A stretch of DNA of 64,000 nucleotides from Hyphomonadaceae bacterium UBA5336 (GTDB lineage: Bacteria; Pseudomonadota; Alphaproteobacteria; Caulobacterales; Hyphomonadaceae): NCBI GenBank assembly GCA_002408125.1, contig DHQO01000001.1:6855-70854 (forward strand), in the 5' to 3' direction. The notes beneath the pieces are model-generated. The model was not told the DNA's origin. It worked only from the letters and a program-made list of their open reading frames with translations, and searched no databases. This document shows positions 52,275 to 61,322 of this stretch, piece by piece. The stretch's first letter is position 1, and the number at the start of each line of letters is the position of its first letter. Made by a program: the position numbers and the translations under genes.

Positions 52275-53219
52275 TCAACCGCGCGTCTTCAGGCGGGTTT
52301 CGCGCAGGGTGATATAAAGCGTGGCCGCCACGATGATGGCCGCGCCGATCCAAACATAGCGCCCTGGAAGCAGCTGGAACAAGACATAGTCGGCGAGTGC
52401 GGCCATGGGCAGGCGCAGATAGTCCATCGGCGAAAGGAAACTCGCATCGCCCATGCTCATGGCTGTGATATAGCAATACTGCGCGGCCAAGCCTGTGAGC
52501 GACATGGTGATGATCATGGCCCAGGCCATGGGGCTCGGCGGGCTCCAGTAGAAGATGAGACCAGGCAGGAAGATCACGCTGGAAAGGAGATTGGCCCAGA
52601 CTACCAGCTGTATCGGGGAATGCGTGGCGCTGAGAAACTTCACCAGCGTGATCCCGGCGGCAAAGAACAGTGCGCTGGCAAGTGCCAGGACCGAGCCGAT
52701 GTCCAGGGGTGGGCCAGCGGTCTGCGGCAGCCAGAACAGGACGACGCCTGGCACGGCCATGATCAGCACGCCAAGGAATCCAACCGCAACTGCGCCGAGC
52801 CGGTGTGGCCCCACCGCCTCACCCAGGAACACGGCCACCATCAGCGTGATGAAGAGCGGGCGGGAAAAGCTCAGTGCATTGAACTGCGACAGGGGCAGGG
52901 TGAAGAAATCCGAAACAGCCAGCAGGCTGAGCGCAAAGCCAAGTCCGCCGAACAGGCTGCGCGTCAGCAAGATGGTGAATTTCGATGTCTTCAGCAGCCC
53001 GATTCCCCGGCGCATCAGGGCCGGGGATACGAACACCAGTCCGAAAAACGACCGGAAAAAGGCCAGGACCATCGGGTGGACTTCACTCGACACCTGCTTG
53101 GCCATCACCAGATAGATGGTGAAGCCCAGCCCGGACGCAATCATCCAGGCCGCCCCGGTCAGATTGCGGGCGGCACGCGGCGTGCTAGGGATGGCGGCGT
53201 CGAGAGAGGAATCAGGCAT
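52275..53219 (-). CDS. EamA/DMT family transporter
   Basis: 314 residues from ATG 53219, with ten hydrophobic segments in two five-helix EamA repeats (for example ALSFSRPLFITLMVAVFLGE and YVLFQLLPGRYVWIGAAIIV). Family members export or import small metabolites, often amino acids or nucleosides. Its ATG and the ATG of the rightward gene at 53218 share the CATG tetranucleotide, so the two genes diverge with no spacer. Confidence 0.88.
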   Translation of the reverse strand: MPDSSLDAAIPSTPRAARNLTGAAWMIASGLGFTIYLVMAKQVSSEVHPMVLAFFRSFFGLVFVSPALMRRGIGLLKTSKFTILLTRSLFGGLGFALSLLAVSDFFTLPLSQFNALSFSRPLFITLMVAVFLGEAVGPHRLGAVAVGFLGVLIMAVPGVVLFWLPQTAGPPLDIGSVLALASALFFAAGITLVKFLSATHSPIQLVVWANLLSSVIFLPGLIFYWSPPSPMAWAMIITMSLTGLAAQYCYITAMSMGDASFLSPMDYLRLPMAALADYVLFQLLPGRYVWIGAAIIVAATLYITLRETRLKTRG

Positions 53220-53514
53220 GACTGCCACGTCTTTTACGCGCGAGGAGATCGAGACGATAGACCGCCTCTGGCGTGCTGTCGGGGAAAATCATGTCTGGAC
53301 CGGCTGGGCTGCGGCGGGCGATGCGCCTGAGGAAGTGCTGATCTACCGCACGCGTGCCCACTGGCGCCGTTTCCCCCTGCGCAAGACCGGCAAGGGCTAT
53401 GCGCTCCATATTGAGACAGGGCGCAAGGTGGCCGAGGCCGAGACGCTGGACGCCCTGCTCAAGCGGGTCGAATCCATTCCTGGCCTGCGCGTGGTGGCCG
53501 GTGATGCGCGCTAG
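53218..53514 (+). CDS. Small conserved protein of unknown function
   Basis: 98 residues from ATG 53218, with GAGGAA upstream inside the divergent EamA gene. Composition is mixed: FTREEIETIDRLWRAVGENH, a Trp-rich part (WTGWAAAGD) and HWRRFPLRKTGKGYALHIETG. No signal peptide or membrane segment. No family recognised. The stop overlaps the convergent neighbour by 4 bp. Confidence 0.7.
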   Translation: MTATSFTREEIETIDRLWRAVGENHVWTGWAAAGDAPEEVLIYRTRAHWRRFPLRKTGKGYALHIETGRKVAEAETLDALLKRVESIPGLRVVAGDAR

Positions 53515-53918
53515 TAGAGCAGCGCGATCAGGATCGAGACCGCGGACACGATCAGCGACAGGCCGGCCAGCCGCGTGGACACGATGAACCGTTTCTTGTC
53601 GTCCTGCAGGTCCGACAGGACCGAGGTCAGCAGCGGGAAGTTCACGCAGTGCCGGTCCTGGCCGAGGCGGATATTGAAGAAATTCACCCGGTCGCCATCG
53701 CCCGTCGACGAGCCGTATTTCTCGTTCATGTGATAATAGAGCCGGCCGAAAATGAGGTCGGGATCGCTGCGGAACCGCTTGGCCAGCGCCTCGATATCGA
53801 TCGGCACCCAGATCTTGGCCGCGCGCGTGCGGTTCTCGTCCGACCAGTCGGAGAAGGTTCGGAGATAGCGGCGATAGAGCTCCGCCAGCAGGCGTTCGTC
53901 TGTGGGTATCCCGGCCAT
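53511..53918 (-). CDS. Protein with C-terminal membrane anchor
   Basis: 135 residues. The soluble part (1-~112) has aromatic- and charge-rich segments (ELYRRYLRTFSDWSDENRTR, FGRLYYHMNEKYGSS). The C-terminal LAGLSLIVSAVSILIALLY is a transmembrane anchor, placing the bulk in the cytoplasm. The ribosome-binding region GGAGGGACGCC-ATGGCC is identical to that of the TIR-CARDB gene at 57991. No family recognised. Confidence 0.75.
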   Translation of the reverse strand: MAGIPTDERLLAELYRRYLRTFSDWSDENRTRAAKIWVPIDIEALAKRFRSDPDLIFGRLYYHMNEKYGSSTGDGDRVNFFNIRLGQDRHCVNFPLLTSVLSDLQDDKKRFIVSTRLAGLSLIVSAVSILIALLY

Positions 53919-54070
53919 GGCGTCCCTCCCTAGGCGTGCCGGACCATACCAGCCCCCTATCCGGCAGGCGAGATTTTATCGCCACAATCTCGCCTGCCAG
54001 ACGAGTTCTCCTTGTCTTGTCCGGCAAGGAATGAAACTCTGGATACGGAGTGAGGATGGGAGTGCGGCTC

Positions 54071-54592
54071 ATGAAACTAATTGTATTTGCAGGATTTCTC
54101 GCCCTGGCGGCCTGTGGCAGCGGCGGCGAGGCCACTGATGACGTAGAGACGGTCGAAACCGTCAAGCCTGAAGCCCCGGTTGAGGAGACCGTGGAGCTTG
54201 CCGAAGATATCGGGCCTGCGCCGGAAGAAGAGCCCGCGATGCTGGAAGCAGGCAGCTACTGCTATTTCCACGAAGACGAGGTCGCCACGGAAGGAGTGGA
54301 GATCGAGGTCACCGAGGAGGGTGGCATTTCCGGCACCCATTACGGCACGGTGCACGATGAGGAAAACGCCTATTACACCGCCTTCGAGACGATGCTGAAT
54401 TCCGGCACGCTTGATGAGGACGGCAACATCACTTTCGAGACCATCACTCAGGTCGATGGCGACACCCAGTCCGGCGAGCAGACCTGGTCGATCACGCCGA
54501 CCCTGGCCTCCATGGTCGATTTCGAACCGGCCTTCCCCGCCACGGAATGCGAGGGTCTCGTCGACCGGATCTGGCCGCCCGTCGAGGAATAA
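54071..54592 (+). CDS. Acidic lipoprotein of unknown function
   Basis: 173 residues from ATG 54071 (an ATG at 54056 is an alternative). LIVFAGFLALAACGSGG is a lipoprotein signal with lipobox LAAC. The mature protein starts with a Glu/Thr/Pro linker and has a beta-rich domain with two Cys residues (SYCYFHEDEVATEGVEIEV, FPATECEGLVDRIW). No family recognised. Confidence 0.78.
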   Translation: MKLIVFAGFLALAACGSGGEATDDVETVETVKPEAPVEETVELAEDIGPAPEEEPAMLEAGSYCYFHEDEVATEGVEIEVTEEGGISGTHYGTVHDEENAYYTAFETMLNSGTLDEDGNITFETITQVDGDTQSGEQTWSITPTLASMVDFEPAFPATECEGLVDRIWPPVEE

Positions 54593-54608
54593 GGCGGGCG
54601 CTGACCAC

Positions 54609-55271
54609 CTAGTCGGCCCCCAGCAGGCTCTCGAAGACGCCGCGCCCGTCGGCGCCGCCTTCATGGCCGCCAATGGCGCGTTCCGGGTGGGGCATCATGC
54701 CGAGCACGCGGCCATTCTCGCTGAGGATACCGGCAATGTTACGCGCCGATCCGTTCGGATTGTCGACATAGCGAAAGGCCACGCGGCCCCCGCCCTCGAG
54801 CGCATCGAGCGTGGCCTTGTCGGCGAAATAGTTGCCGTCATGATGGGCGATGGGGATGGAGACCTCGCTCGTGCCAGCATAGGCGCTGGTGAAGGCGGAA
54901 TTGGCGCTGTCGGGGCGCAGCGCCTGGGGCTTGCAGACAAAGTGCAGCGAGGCATTGCGCATCAGCGCGCCGGGCAGCAGGCCTGTTTCGCACAGGATCT
55001 GGAAGCCATTGCAGATGCCCAGCACATAACCGCCGCGCGTCGCATGGGCCTTCAGCGGCTCGATGATCGGGGAATTCCCGGCCATGGCACCGCAGCGCAG
55101 ATAGTCGCCATAGGAGAACCCGCCCGGGACAACCACGAGATCGAGCCCGTCCGGCAGGCTCGCATCCTTGTGCCAGATCATGGCCGGGGCCTGGCCGGTC
55201 ATGGTTTCGAGGGCGACGGCGGCATCACGGTCGCAATTGGAGCCGGGGAAGACGATGACAGCGCTTTTCAT
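54609..55271 (-). CDS. purQ: FGAM synthase glutaminase subunit
   Basis: 220 residues from ATG 55271. VIVFPGSNCDRDAAVAL, the nucleophile Cys in LGICNGFQILCE, and MMPHPERA with the His-Glu of the triad. It supplies ammonia to PurL in purine synthesis. Neither purS nor purL is adjacent. Confidence 0.96.
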   Translation of the reverse strand: MKSAVIVFPGSNCDRDAAVALETMTGQAPAMIWHKDASLPDGLDLVVVPGGFSYGDYLRCGAMAGNSPIIEPLKAHATRGGYVLGICNGFQILCETGLLPGALMRNASLHFVCKPQALRPDSANSAFTSAYAGTSEVSIPIAHHDGNYFADKATLDALEGGGRVAFRYVDNPNGSARNIAGILSENGRVLGMMPHPERAIGGHEGGADGRGVFESLLGAD

Positions 55272-55375
55272 GTGCGCGTGCTTAACCGCAGTTTCGCCCC
55301 GGTGGAAGACCTGCTTTGCGCCTGAAATTCTGTGCGCTAGACTTGGGGTGCTGAGGGCTATCACGGAGACTGCCC

Positions 55376-55687
55376 ATGACACATGTCAGATTAACCCTCG
55401 CCGGACTGATGGCGCTGCCGCTCCTTGCGGGCTGCAACACGATCGAAGGCGTTGGCATGGATATCCAGGCGGCAGGCCGCGGCGTGGCCTCAGCGGCCAA
55501 TTATGTGGAACGGGAGATGTCCAATCCGCGCGACCGCCAGGTGCGCACGGCCGATATTTCCTACCGCAACACCTCGGTCACTGTGGGCACGGCCTGCGAT
55601 GCCGATGAGGAACTGGATGGAGGGGCCGCGTCAGGCCTGCCGGCATGCCGTGCTGACGACAACCGCCCGCCGCTACGAAACTACTGA
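55376..55687 (+). CDS. Entericidin-like lipoprotein
   Basis: 103 residues. The signal peptide LTLAGLMALPLLAGC has a lipobox, and the following NTIEGVGMDIQAAGRGVASAA is the entericidin motif (G-x-G-x-D-I-Q). The extra ~55 residues beyond the short entericidin core contain a pair of Cys. Entericidins are small bacteriolytic or toxin-antidote lipoproteins in E. coli; the role here is unproven. Confidence 0.85.
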   Translation: MTHVRLTLAGLMALPLLAGCNTIEGVGMDIQAAGRGVASAANYVEREMSNPRDRQVRTADISYRNTSVTVGTACDADEELDGGAASGLPACRADDNRPPLRNY

Positions 55688-55695
55688 GGCGTAAG

Positions 55696-56277
55696 CTAGA
55701 TCTCGGTTTCCGGGCGCACGATGGAATGGCCGAGCGTGGCGAGGACATCCTCGGCATCGAAATACTCGGTGCCGTCGAGGGGCTTTTCACCATGACCCAT
55801 CATGATCTCCGCCGTGGCTTCATAGCGCACGATCTCGCGATAGTTCGACGAGGCGCGGAAGGCGAAGCCGAAGGAATTCTGCGCACCCGCAAGCCGGCTG
55901 CTTGAAAAGGCCGGATCGTTCAGGCTGCCCGGCGTGTAGAAGCGGTAATTGCAGTGAAAACCGGAATAGAAGGGCGAGCTTGAAAAGCCCGTGGGCACGG
56001 TGCGGGCATCCTCATCGGTCTCTCGCCGCACGACACGAAAATGGTCAAAGCCCTGCTGTAGCGTGAGCTCTGCGGCGCGGTAGAGCAGATAGGTCTCCAC
56101 CGTCTGGCGATCCGTCAGCGCATTGCCGCCAAAACTGACCTGCCAGCGATTGCGTTCGATCTTCTGGTTTTCATATCCGTGCACATCCTCTGTTGCCGCC
56201 TGATACGGTGTGGCTGTTGCACAGGCACCAAGCAGGAGAAGAGCGGAAAGAGCAGGAAAAACGAGCGAACGCGACAT
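55696..56277 (-). CDS. Lipoprotein, CC0125/CC1285-like
   Basis: 193 residues from ATG 56277. FPALSALLLLGACATATPY gives lipobox LGAC. The domain contains YQVSFGGNALTDRQTVE-like sequence (WQVSFGGNALTDRQTVETYL) and LLYRAAELTLQQGFDHFRVV, the pattern of a lipoprotein family common in Caulobacter relatives. Function is unknown. Confidence 0.8.
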   Translation of the reverse strand: MSRSLVFPALSALLLLGACATATPYQAATEDVHGYENQKIERNRWQVSFGGNALTDRQTVETYLLYRAAELTLQQGFDHFRVVRRETDEDARTVPTGFSSSPFYSGFHCNYRFYTPGSLNDPAFSSSRLAGAQNSFGFAFRASSNYREIVRYEATAEIMMGHGEKPLDGTEYFDAEDVLATLGHSIVRPETEI

Positions 56278-56383
56278 ACAAACACCGTGCACAGAAACCG
56301 TGACCAGATTTTTAACTTAGGTCACAATTTTGCCCCAATGCCACCCCTGGCACTGATCTTTTTAGCGCTAACAGTGATAAAGT

Positions 56384-57991
56384 TTATCGCATGCCATAAC
56401 GTACGGCATGGTCGGCTGAATCCCAGTCATTGGAATTGCTTTCCGGCGCCACGCGGAAGTTCACCGCAGTGAGTGTCTTGTTGCGACAGTCATTGCCGGA
56501 AAACCGGAAACGAACGGTAAAATTTCCGTTGCCGACAAGCGTGCCCGGCTGGCTTGGGGCCGACCAGTGACAGGTGCCCGGCCCGGAATAGCGCGGCTGG
56601 ACCTGGACATCCATGCGCCGGCCTGCCGGCACCGAATAGGTGAAGCTGACGGCAAAATCCTGATTGGTCAGCGAGATGGTGTCCCCGTTCGGCCAGACGC
56701 GGGTGACCTCGATATAGACCCCGTTCGGCCGATAGCTGGCTCCGGACGTGGTCGAGGCGGCCGCGGTAACTTCCAGCGGGATGCAGGTCACATTGTTGGC
56801 CGTCGTGGACTCCTCGACCTCCCCGCCAGGATCGGCAACTGCGCAAAGATTGAACCGCCCGGCCGGCCAGCCTTCCGGCACGGTCACTGTCTCGATCCAG
56901 CTCTGTGTGCCACGATTGGCCGGCACGGCCTGGGTATTGCTGGCGCGCCCGCCGCGCAGGAGGGCATCTTCGCTCCAGGTATCGGAATAGGTGGCAAACC
57001 GGACCGGCGCTGTGGCATCACGCGAGAGTACATAATCGACCATATAGCCGCCCCGGCCCGAGCCGGGTGCATCCGTGCCGCCGAGATTGATGAGGTCGGT
57101 GCTCACACGCACGGTTCCGCCCTGGGCAACACTTGTCGCGCCAAGTCGCACGCCCCGGAAAGCAAGGTCTGCCGGGGTGGGTGTCGGCTCCGGTGTGGAA
57201 GTCTCGGCCGCAGCGCGGGCCGCTTCCAGTTCCTCGATCCGGGTGATGGCTTCGGCGCGGTAGGCGCCAGTCGGGCGCTCGGCCAGATAGCGGCGATAGG
57301 CATCGACCGTGTCAGCGGACTTGGCCTCAGTCCAGGCGCGCTCATCGAGCCCGCGGGTCATGGCGTCGTCCACGGCGATATCATCGGCGCGGTCCTGCGC
57401 GATCCGCGACTGCTGCATGGAATTGTAGGCCACCACGCCGACGCCTGCGAGAATGGCGAGGCCAATGACCATGAGCACGGCCTTCATCATCCCGCCGCCA
57501 CCACCGGAGCCGGGCGCCCGCTTTTCCACCGTCACCGTCTTGGTCGGCTGGTAGGCGACGCGCGTCACACCGGGCTGGGTGACACCCTCGCCCGCCCCGA
57601 TCCGGGCCTTGATGGCCCCGACCAGGTTCTTCCACTCGATATTGTCGAGATCGCCGATCCAGTCCGAGAGATTGGCGCCTTCGATGCGCGCAAAGCCGAA
57701 GGGCGGCTGGACCGGATCGAGGAAGACCGGGATCAGCTTGCCGGCATTCTTGGCCATTTCGGCCTCTTCCTTCACCCAGTCGCTATCGACCGAGGCCTGC
57801 GACCAGAGCACGACCACGGCGCGCGCGGCATTGATCTTGGACTGAAGGACACTTTCCCAGGACGAGCCCGGCGGCACCTGGACATCGTAGAAGACGTCAT
57901 AGCCTTCCGCGCTCAGCGCCTCGGCAATCGGCCGCACGCGGCCATGCTCTTCCTGATCCTCGCGCTTATAGCTGATGAAGATATCGGCCAT
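56384..57991 (-). CDS. TIR domain-transmembrane-CARDB protein
   Basis: 535 residues from ATG 57991. TIR domain (1-~135): ADIFISYKREDQEEHGRVRP, VFYDVQVPPGSSWE, AVVVLWSQASVDSDWVKEE; W72 and E75 fit the WxxE catalytic Glu of NAD-cleaving TIRs. A single transmembrane helix lies at ~169-191, then a helical stalk with TPR-like spacing (~200-265), then a CARDB-type beta-sandwich (~275-405, SVAQGGTVRVSTDLINLG) and a further beta domain. This places TIR in the cytoplasm and CARDB in the periplasm, as in a sensor. Function is unknown; no partner gene is obvious. Confidence 0.82.
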   Translation of the reverse strand: MADIFISYKREDQEEHGRVRPIAEALSAEGYDVFYDVQVPPGSSWESVLQSKINAARAVVVLWSQASVDSDWVKEEAEMAKNAGKLIPVFLDPVQPPFGFARIEGANLSDWIGDLDNIEWKNLVGAIKARIGAGEGVTQPGVTRVAYQPTKTVTVEKRAPGSGGGGGMMKAVLMVIGLAILAGVGVVAYNSMQQSRIAQDRADDIAVDDAMTRGLDERAWTEAKSADTVDAYRRYLAERPTGAYRAEAITRIEELEAARAAAETSTPEPTPTPADLAFRGVRLGATSVAQGGTVRVSTDLINLGGTDAPGSGRGGYMVDYVLSRDATAPVRFATYSDTWSEDALLRGGRASNTQAVPANRGTQSWIETVTVPEGWPAGRFNLCAVADPGGEVEESTTANNVTCIPLEVTAAASTTSGASYRPNGVYIEVTRVWPNGDTISLTNQDFAVSFTYSVPAGRRMDVQVQPRYSGPGTCHWSAPSQPGTLVGNGNFTVRFRFSGNDCRNKTLTAVNFRVAPESNSNDWDSADHAVRYGMR

Positions 57992-58046
57992 GGCGTCCCT
58001 CCACGATGAGGGCACATTACGCCTTGCAGGCGAGTTCGCAACCGCG

Positions 58047-58763
58047 TCAGCTGACCGAAATCGCGAAGACGAGCGTGGTCACGCCATTGGCGCTGATATG
58101 GGCCGCCAGCGGCGCGGCCATGGACTGGGAGACCACACGCAGAGCGCCGAGATAGAGCCCCATGATGAAGACCGGAATCATAGCCAGAGGTGTCAGCGCG
58201 CTATGCAGCGCGGTGAAGCCTGCGGCGACGAGCAAATTGGCCGCTACAGGATGCCAGCCGCGCGCCAGCAGGCATCCCATCCCGAAGCCGCGAAAGCCGA
58301 TTTCCTCAACCAGGGGGATAAGCAACACGGCCGCCAGCACCATAAGCGGCGACAGCGCCTCGGCAGTAAACAGCGAGGTGTCACTGCCCTTGCGCAGGGT
58401 TTCGGGATTGTCCCCGACAAACAGAAGGGCGACCAGCATGGTCGTGACGGTCATCACAACCGGGCCGGTCACCGCGCCGATGGCGATCCAGTCGCCGGTA
58501 CTGCGTAACGGCCCGCCGAAGGGCCCGGCCCCGATCCGGTCCGACCAGAAGCTCATGCCGGCAAAGGCGAGGCCATAGGCGATCGAAAGCAGAAGGAAAC
58601 GCAGCCGCGGGTGGCCGACCACTTCCAGCTCCCCGCCCGCGGCGATATTCGCGCCTGCCGTGATGAGATACGAGGCCAGGGTCGGCGCTAGGACGGCCCA
58701 GAACAGCGTCATCAGGGGGCGCGAGGCCAGCGCCATGGGCGCGCTATAGGGGCCGAGGATCAT
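58047..58763 (-). CDS. CPBP family intramembrane metalloprotease
   Basis: 238 residues from ATG 58763. Motif 1 is VEEIGFRGFG (EExxxR), motif 2 His is in FTALHSALTP and motif 3 is AAHISANGVTT (HxxxN). About seven hydrophobic helices. Members of this Abi/CAAX-like family cleave within the membrane; substrates vary from prenylated proteins to bacteriocins. It is next to the ABC1 kinase gene (19 bp). Confidence 0.9.
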   Translation of the reverse strand: MILGPYSAPMALASRPLMTLFWAVLAPTLASYLITAGANIAAGGELEVVGHPRLRFLLLSIAYGLAFAGMSFWSDRIGAGPFGGPLRSTGDWIAIGAVTGPVVMTVTTMLVALLFVGDNPETLRKGSDTSLFTAEALSPLMVLAAVLLIPLVEEIGFRGFGMGCLLARGWHPVAANLLVAAGFTALHSALTPLAMIPVFIMGLYLGALRVVSQSMAAPLAAHISANGVTTLVFAISVS

Positions 58764-58782
58764 GGGATTTACTGCTATCGGG

Positions 58783-60168
58783 CTAATCCGCCGCTGACCA
58801 GAGCTGACCGGGTACGGACAATCCGGCGCCGGCCAGAGCTTCGGCCTGGCGGGCGCTGACCGCATCTTCGCTGAAGCCCTCCAGGCTCTCCTCAAACAGG
58901 CGATGGAAATTCAGCTCCGCGCCGAGGCGCAGATAGGCCGCGCCAAGGCCGATGGCGGCGCGGTCCATGAAGACGAACTCACGCGGGATCTTCACCGGAC
59001 CCTTTTCCTTCAGAAGTTTGCGCACCGTGAAGGCTTCCTTGCGGCCATAGGTGCCGGGCGTCACGCCATCGGCGACGCTGCGCACCCGGTCGTCCATGAT
59101 CGGGCCATAGATGAACCGTGCCCAGACATTCAGCACCTCAACCAGATCGCGGCTGAGATTCTCAAAGCCCCATTTTTCATAGGCGGCATAGGTCGCGTCG
59201 AAATCCTCGGCCAGCATGGCGCGGTAAAGGTCGACCACGCCGCCGATGAAATTGGGGCTGAAGATGCGGATGCAGCCGAAATCGAGAAGGTTGAGGCCGT
59301 CGCCTTCACCGGTCACCTGGTAGTTGCCGAGATGCGGGTCGCCATGGATCACGGCATAGCGGTTCACCGGCTTCCACCAGGTCCAGAACAGGTTCGTGGC
59401 AATCTTGTTGCGAACCTCGTGTGGTGCGGCCTCGAAATCGGTAAGCCGCACGCCGGAATGCCAGCTCATCGTGAGGAGGCGCCCTGTGGACAGCTCATCG
59501 ACCGGCTCGGGGATTGTCACCGCCTCGCTGTCGGCATGGATCGAACCGTAAAGGCGCATATGTGCGGCCTCGCGGTCATAATCGAGTTCCTCGCGGAGCC
59601 GGTCCTGGATCTCCACCAGCATCTCCGATGGGTCGATCGAACCATCCAGGCGCCGGAACAGGCCGAGCAGGGTTTTCAGCTGCGCGACATCGCTTTCCAC
59701 CGCGCTCGACATGTCCGGATATTGCAGCTTGCAGGCGACCTCGCGGCCATCATGGAGTGTGGCCCTGTGCACCTGGCCGAGCGAGGCGGCATGCGCGGCC
59801 TCCTTGCCGAATTCGGCGAATTTGTCCTGCCAGCCGGGGCCCAATTCGGCGCGCATGCGGCGCTTGACGAAGACCCAGCCCATGGCCGGGGCATGGGCCT
59901 GCAGTTTCGACAGCTGTTCGGCATATTCCGCCGGCAGGAAATCGGGGATGGTCGACAGCATCTGCGCGACCTTCATCAGCGGACCCTTGGACCGCCCCAG
60001 CGCCTCGGCCAGGGCGCGGGCAATGCGCTCGTCCCCGCCTCCCCCGCCAAACAGGGAGTTGGCCGCGAAGCTAAAGCCTGCGCCCGACAGGTTCGCACCA
60101 ACACGTGCGGTGCGCACCAGCCGGCCCGACAGGCGGTTGCGTTCGGGATCTGAGCGATCGTCGGCCAT
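58783..60168 (-). CDS. ABC1/UbiB-family atypical kinase
   Basis: 461 residues, preceded by AAGGAG. The KxGQ-type motif is KGPLMKVAQMLST, the Ala-rich loop is EAAHAASLGQVHRA, the Lys is in VACKLQYPDM and the DFG-like part is NLLDFGCIR; HGDPHLGNYQV is the catalytic loop. The UbiB/COQ8/ADCK family is implicated in ubiquinone biosynthesis or lipid homeostasis. It lacks obvious C-terminal transmembrane helices. It probably forms a unit with the CPBP protease. Confidence 0.92.
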   Translation of the reverse strand: MADDRSDPERNRLSGRLVRTARVGANLSGAGFSFAANSLFGGGGGDERIARALAEALGRSKGPLMKVAQMLSTIPDFLPAEYAEQLSKLQAHAPAMGWVFVKRRMRAELGPGWQDKFAEFGKEAAHAASLGQVHRATLHDGREVACKLQYPDMSSAVESDVAQLKTLLGLFRRLDGSIDPSEMLVEIQDRLREELDYDREAAHMRLYGSIHADSEAVTIPEPVDELSTGRLLTMSWHSGVRLTDFEAAPHEVRNKIATNLFWTWWKPVNRYAVIHGDPHLGNYQVTGEGDGLNLLDFGCIRIFSPNFIGGVVDLYRAMLAEDFDATYAAYEKWGFENLSRDLVEVLNVWARFIYGPIMDDRVRSVADGVTPGTYGRKEAFTVRKLLKEKGPVKIPREFVFMDRAAIGLGAAYLRLGAELNFHRLFEESLEGFSEDAVSARQAEALAGAGLSVPGQLWSAAD

Positions 60169-60230
60169 GCCTGCTCCTTCAGCTCGAAGCAGAGATAGGC
60201 TGCAAGAGAGCGATTGTCAGCGCCGGACTG

Positions 60231-61223
60231 CTAGTTCCGGCAGGCCCCACGCGCGTCCACCGACATGCGCACCAGGCCCTGGCTGTTGGTGGGATACGCC
60301 TTTGACAGCCAGTTCCCTGCGAAGGCATCGGCCTCGCAGCCGCAATTGGCCCGGCCCGCGCGCTCGCATTCGCCGAGCGCATGGTCATGGGCGATCTGCC
60401 GGTCGCGGCAATAGCCTTCGCTGACCATGGCCCCGGCAATGCCTTCCGCGGTGACCTGCTGGGACTCACCGTTCAGGACGCGGGCGCGCTCTTCTTCCTG
60501 ATGGCCGATCATGCGCTCGATATTGGATACAGCACGCGGATGCATGTCCGGCGTAATGGTTGCCTGAAGGCGGGCGATTTCCGCGTCGATCTCCGCCAGC
60601 CGCGCTTCGCGCACGGCCTCGAGCACTGCATCGGCTTCGGCGGCGACACAATCGCGGTCCATCCACTGGTTGTAGGGATGGAGACGGTCATAAGCCGACA
60701 GCACATCGGCCTGGAACGGCGTCAGCTCCACAACTGGCGCCAGGGGTGTCTCCGGGACAGGCGCAGGCTCCGGTTCGTTTCCGGGGATCATGTCTTCGGG
60801 AAAGCTCATGCCGAACACACCGGAAAAGACCGGCGCCTCCGTCCCGGTAGCGGTGTTGGTGATGGTGATATCGACCTGCTCGCCGGCATTGATCGCCTCA
60901 GCCAGTTTCAGCGCATCTGCAGGCTCCTCGATGGTCATATAGAAGGTGCCGCGCCCGCCCCAACCGTGTTCAATGACGACCGGCACGGGGCCGGATTCGG
61001 TCTCGATGCGCGGGTCCAGATCTTCGGCCGACGCGCGATAAATGTCGGGATAGGTCTGCGACTGCGTTCCGCTCAACCGGATGGAGGACGGCCGATAGTC
61101 GCAATAATTGAACTTGGTGACATCGAAGCTGTTGGGATCGTCGGCGATTTCATAGCACCGCTCGGCGCTCGCGCTCGCGCCGATGACCAGGGCGGCCAGA
61201 GCCAGCATCAGTGATTTTCTCAT
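60231..61223 (-). CDS. Secreted protein of unknown function
   Basis: 330 residues, with GGGAGG before ATG 61223. Signal peptide LMLALAALVIGASASA. The first ~110 mature residues hold several Tyr/Asp segments and two Cys, then a Pro-rich linker (EPEPAPVPETPLAPV), a helical region with charged repeats (EAVREARLAEIDAEIARLQ) and a C-terminal Cys-rich part (YCRDRQIAHDHALGECERAG). No family recognised. Confidence 0.75.
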   Translation of the reverse strand: MRKSLMLALAALVIGASASAERCYEIADDPNSFDVTKFNYCDYRPSSIRLSGTQSQTYPDIYRASAEDLDPRIETESGPVPVVIEHGWGGRGTFYMTIEEPADALKLAEAINAGEQVDITITNTATGTEAPVFSGVFGMSFPEDMIPGNEPEPAPVPETPLAPVVELTPFQADVLSAYDRLHPYNQWMDRDCVAAEADAVLEAVREARLAEIDAEIARLQATITPDMHPRAVSNIERMIGHQEEERARVLNGESQQVTAEGIAGAMVSEGYCRDRQIAHDHALGECERAGRANCGCEADAFAGNWLSKAYPTNSQGLVRMSVDARGACRN

Positions 61224-61322
61224 CTTTCCCTCCCGCGAAAGCCTTGTCTTTCAAGGCCAGTATCTCATCCGGCACAACAGAAGAACCGGTCTCTTGCGTC
61301 AGTTGATCGCGGGCGAGCCGGT

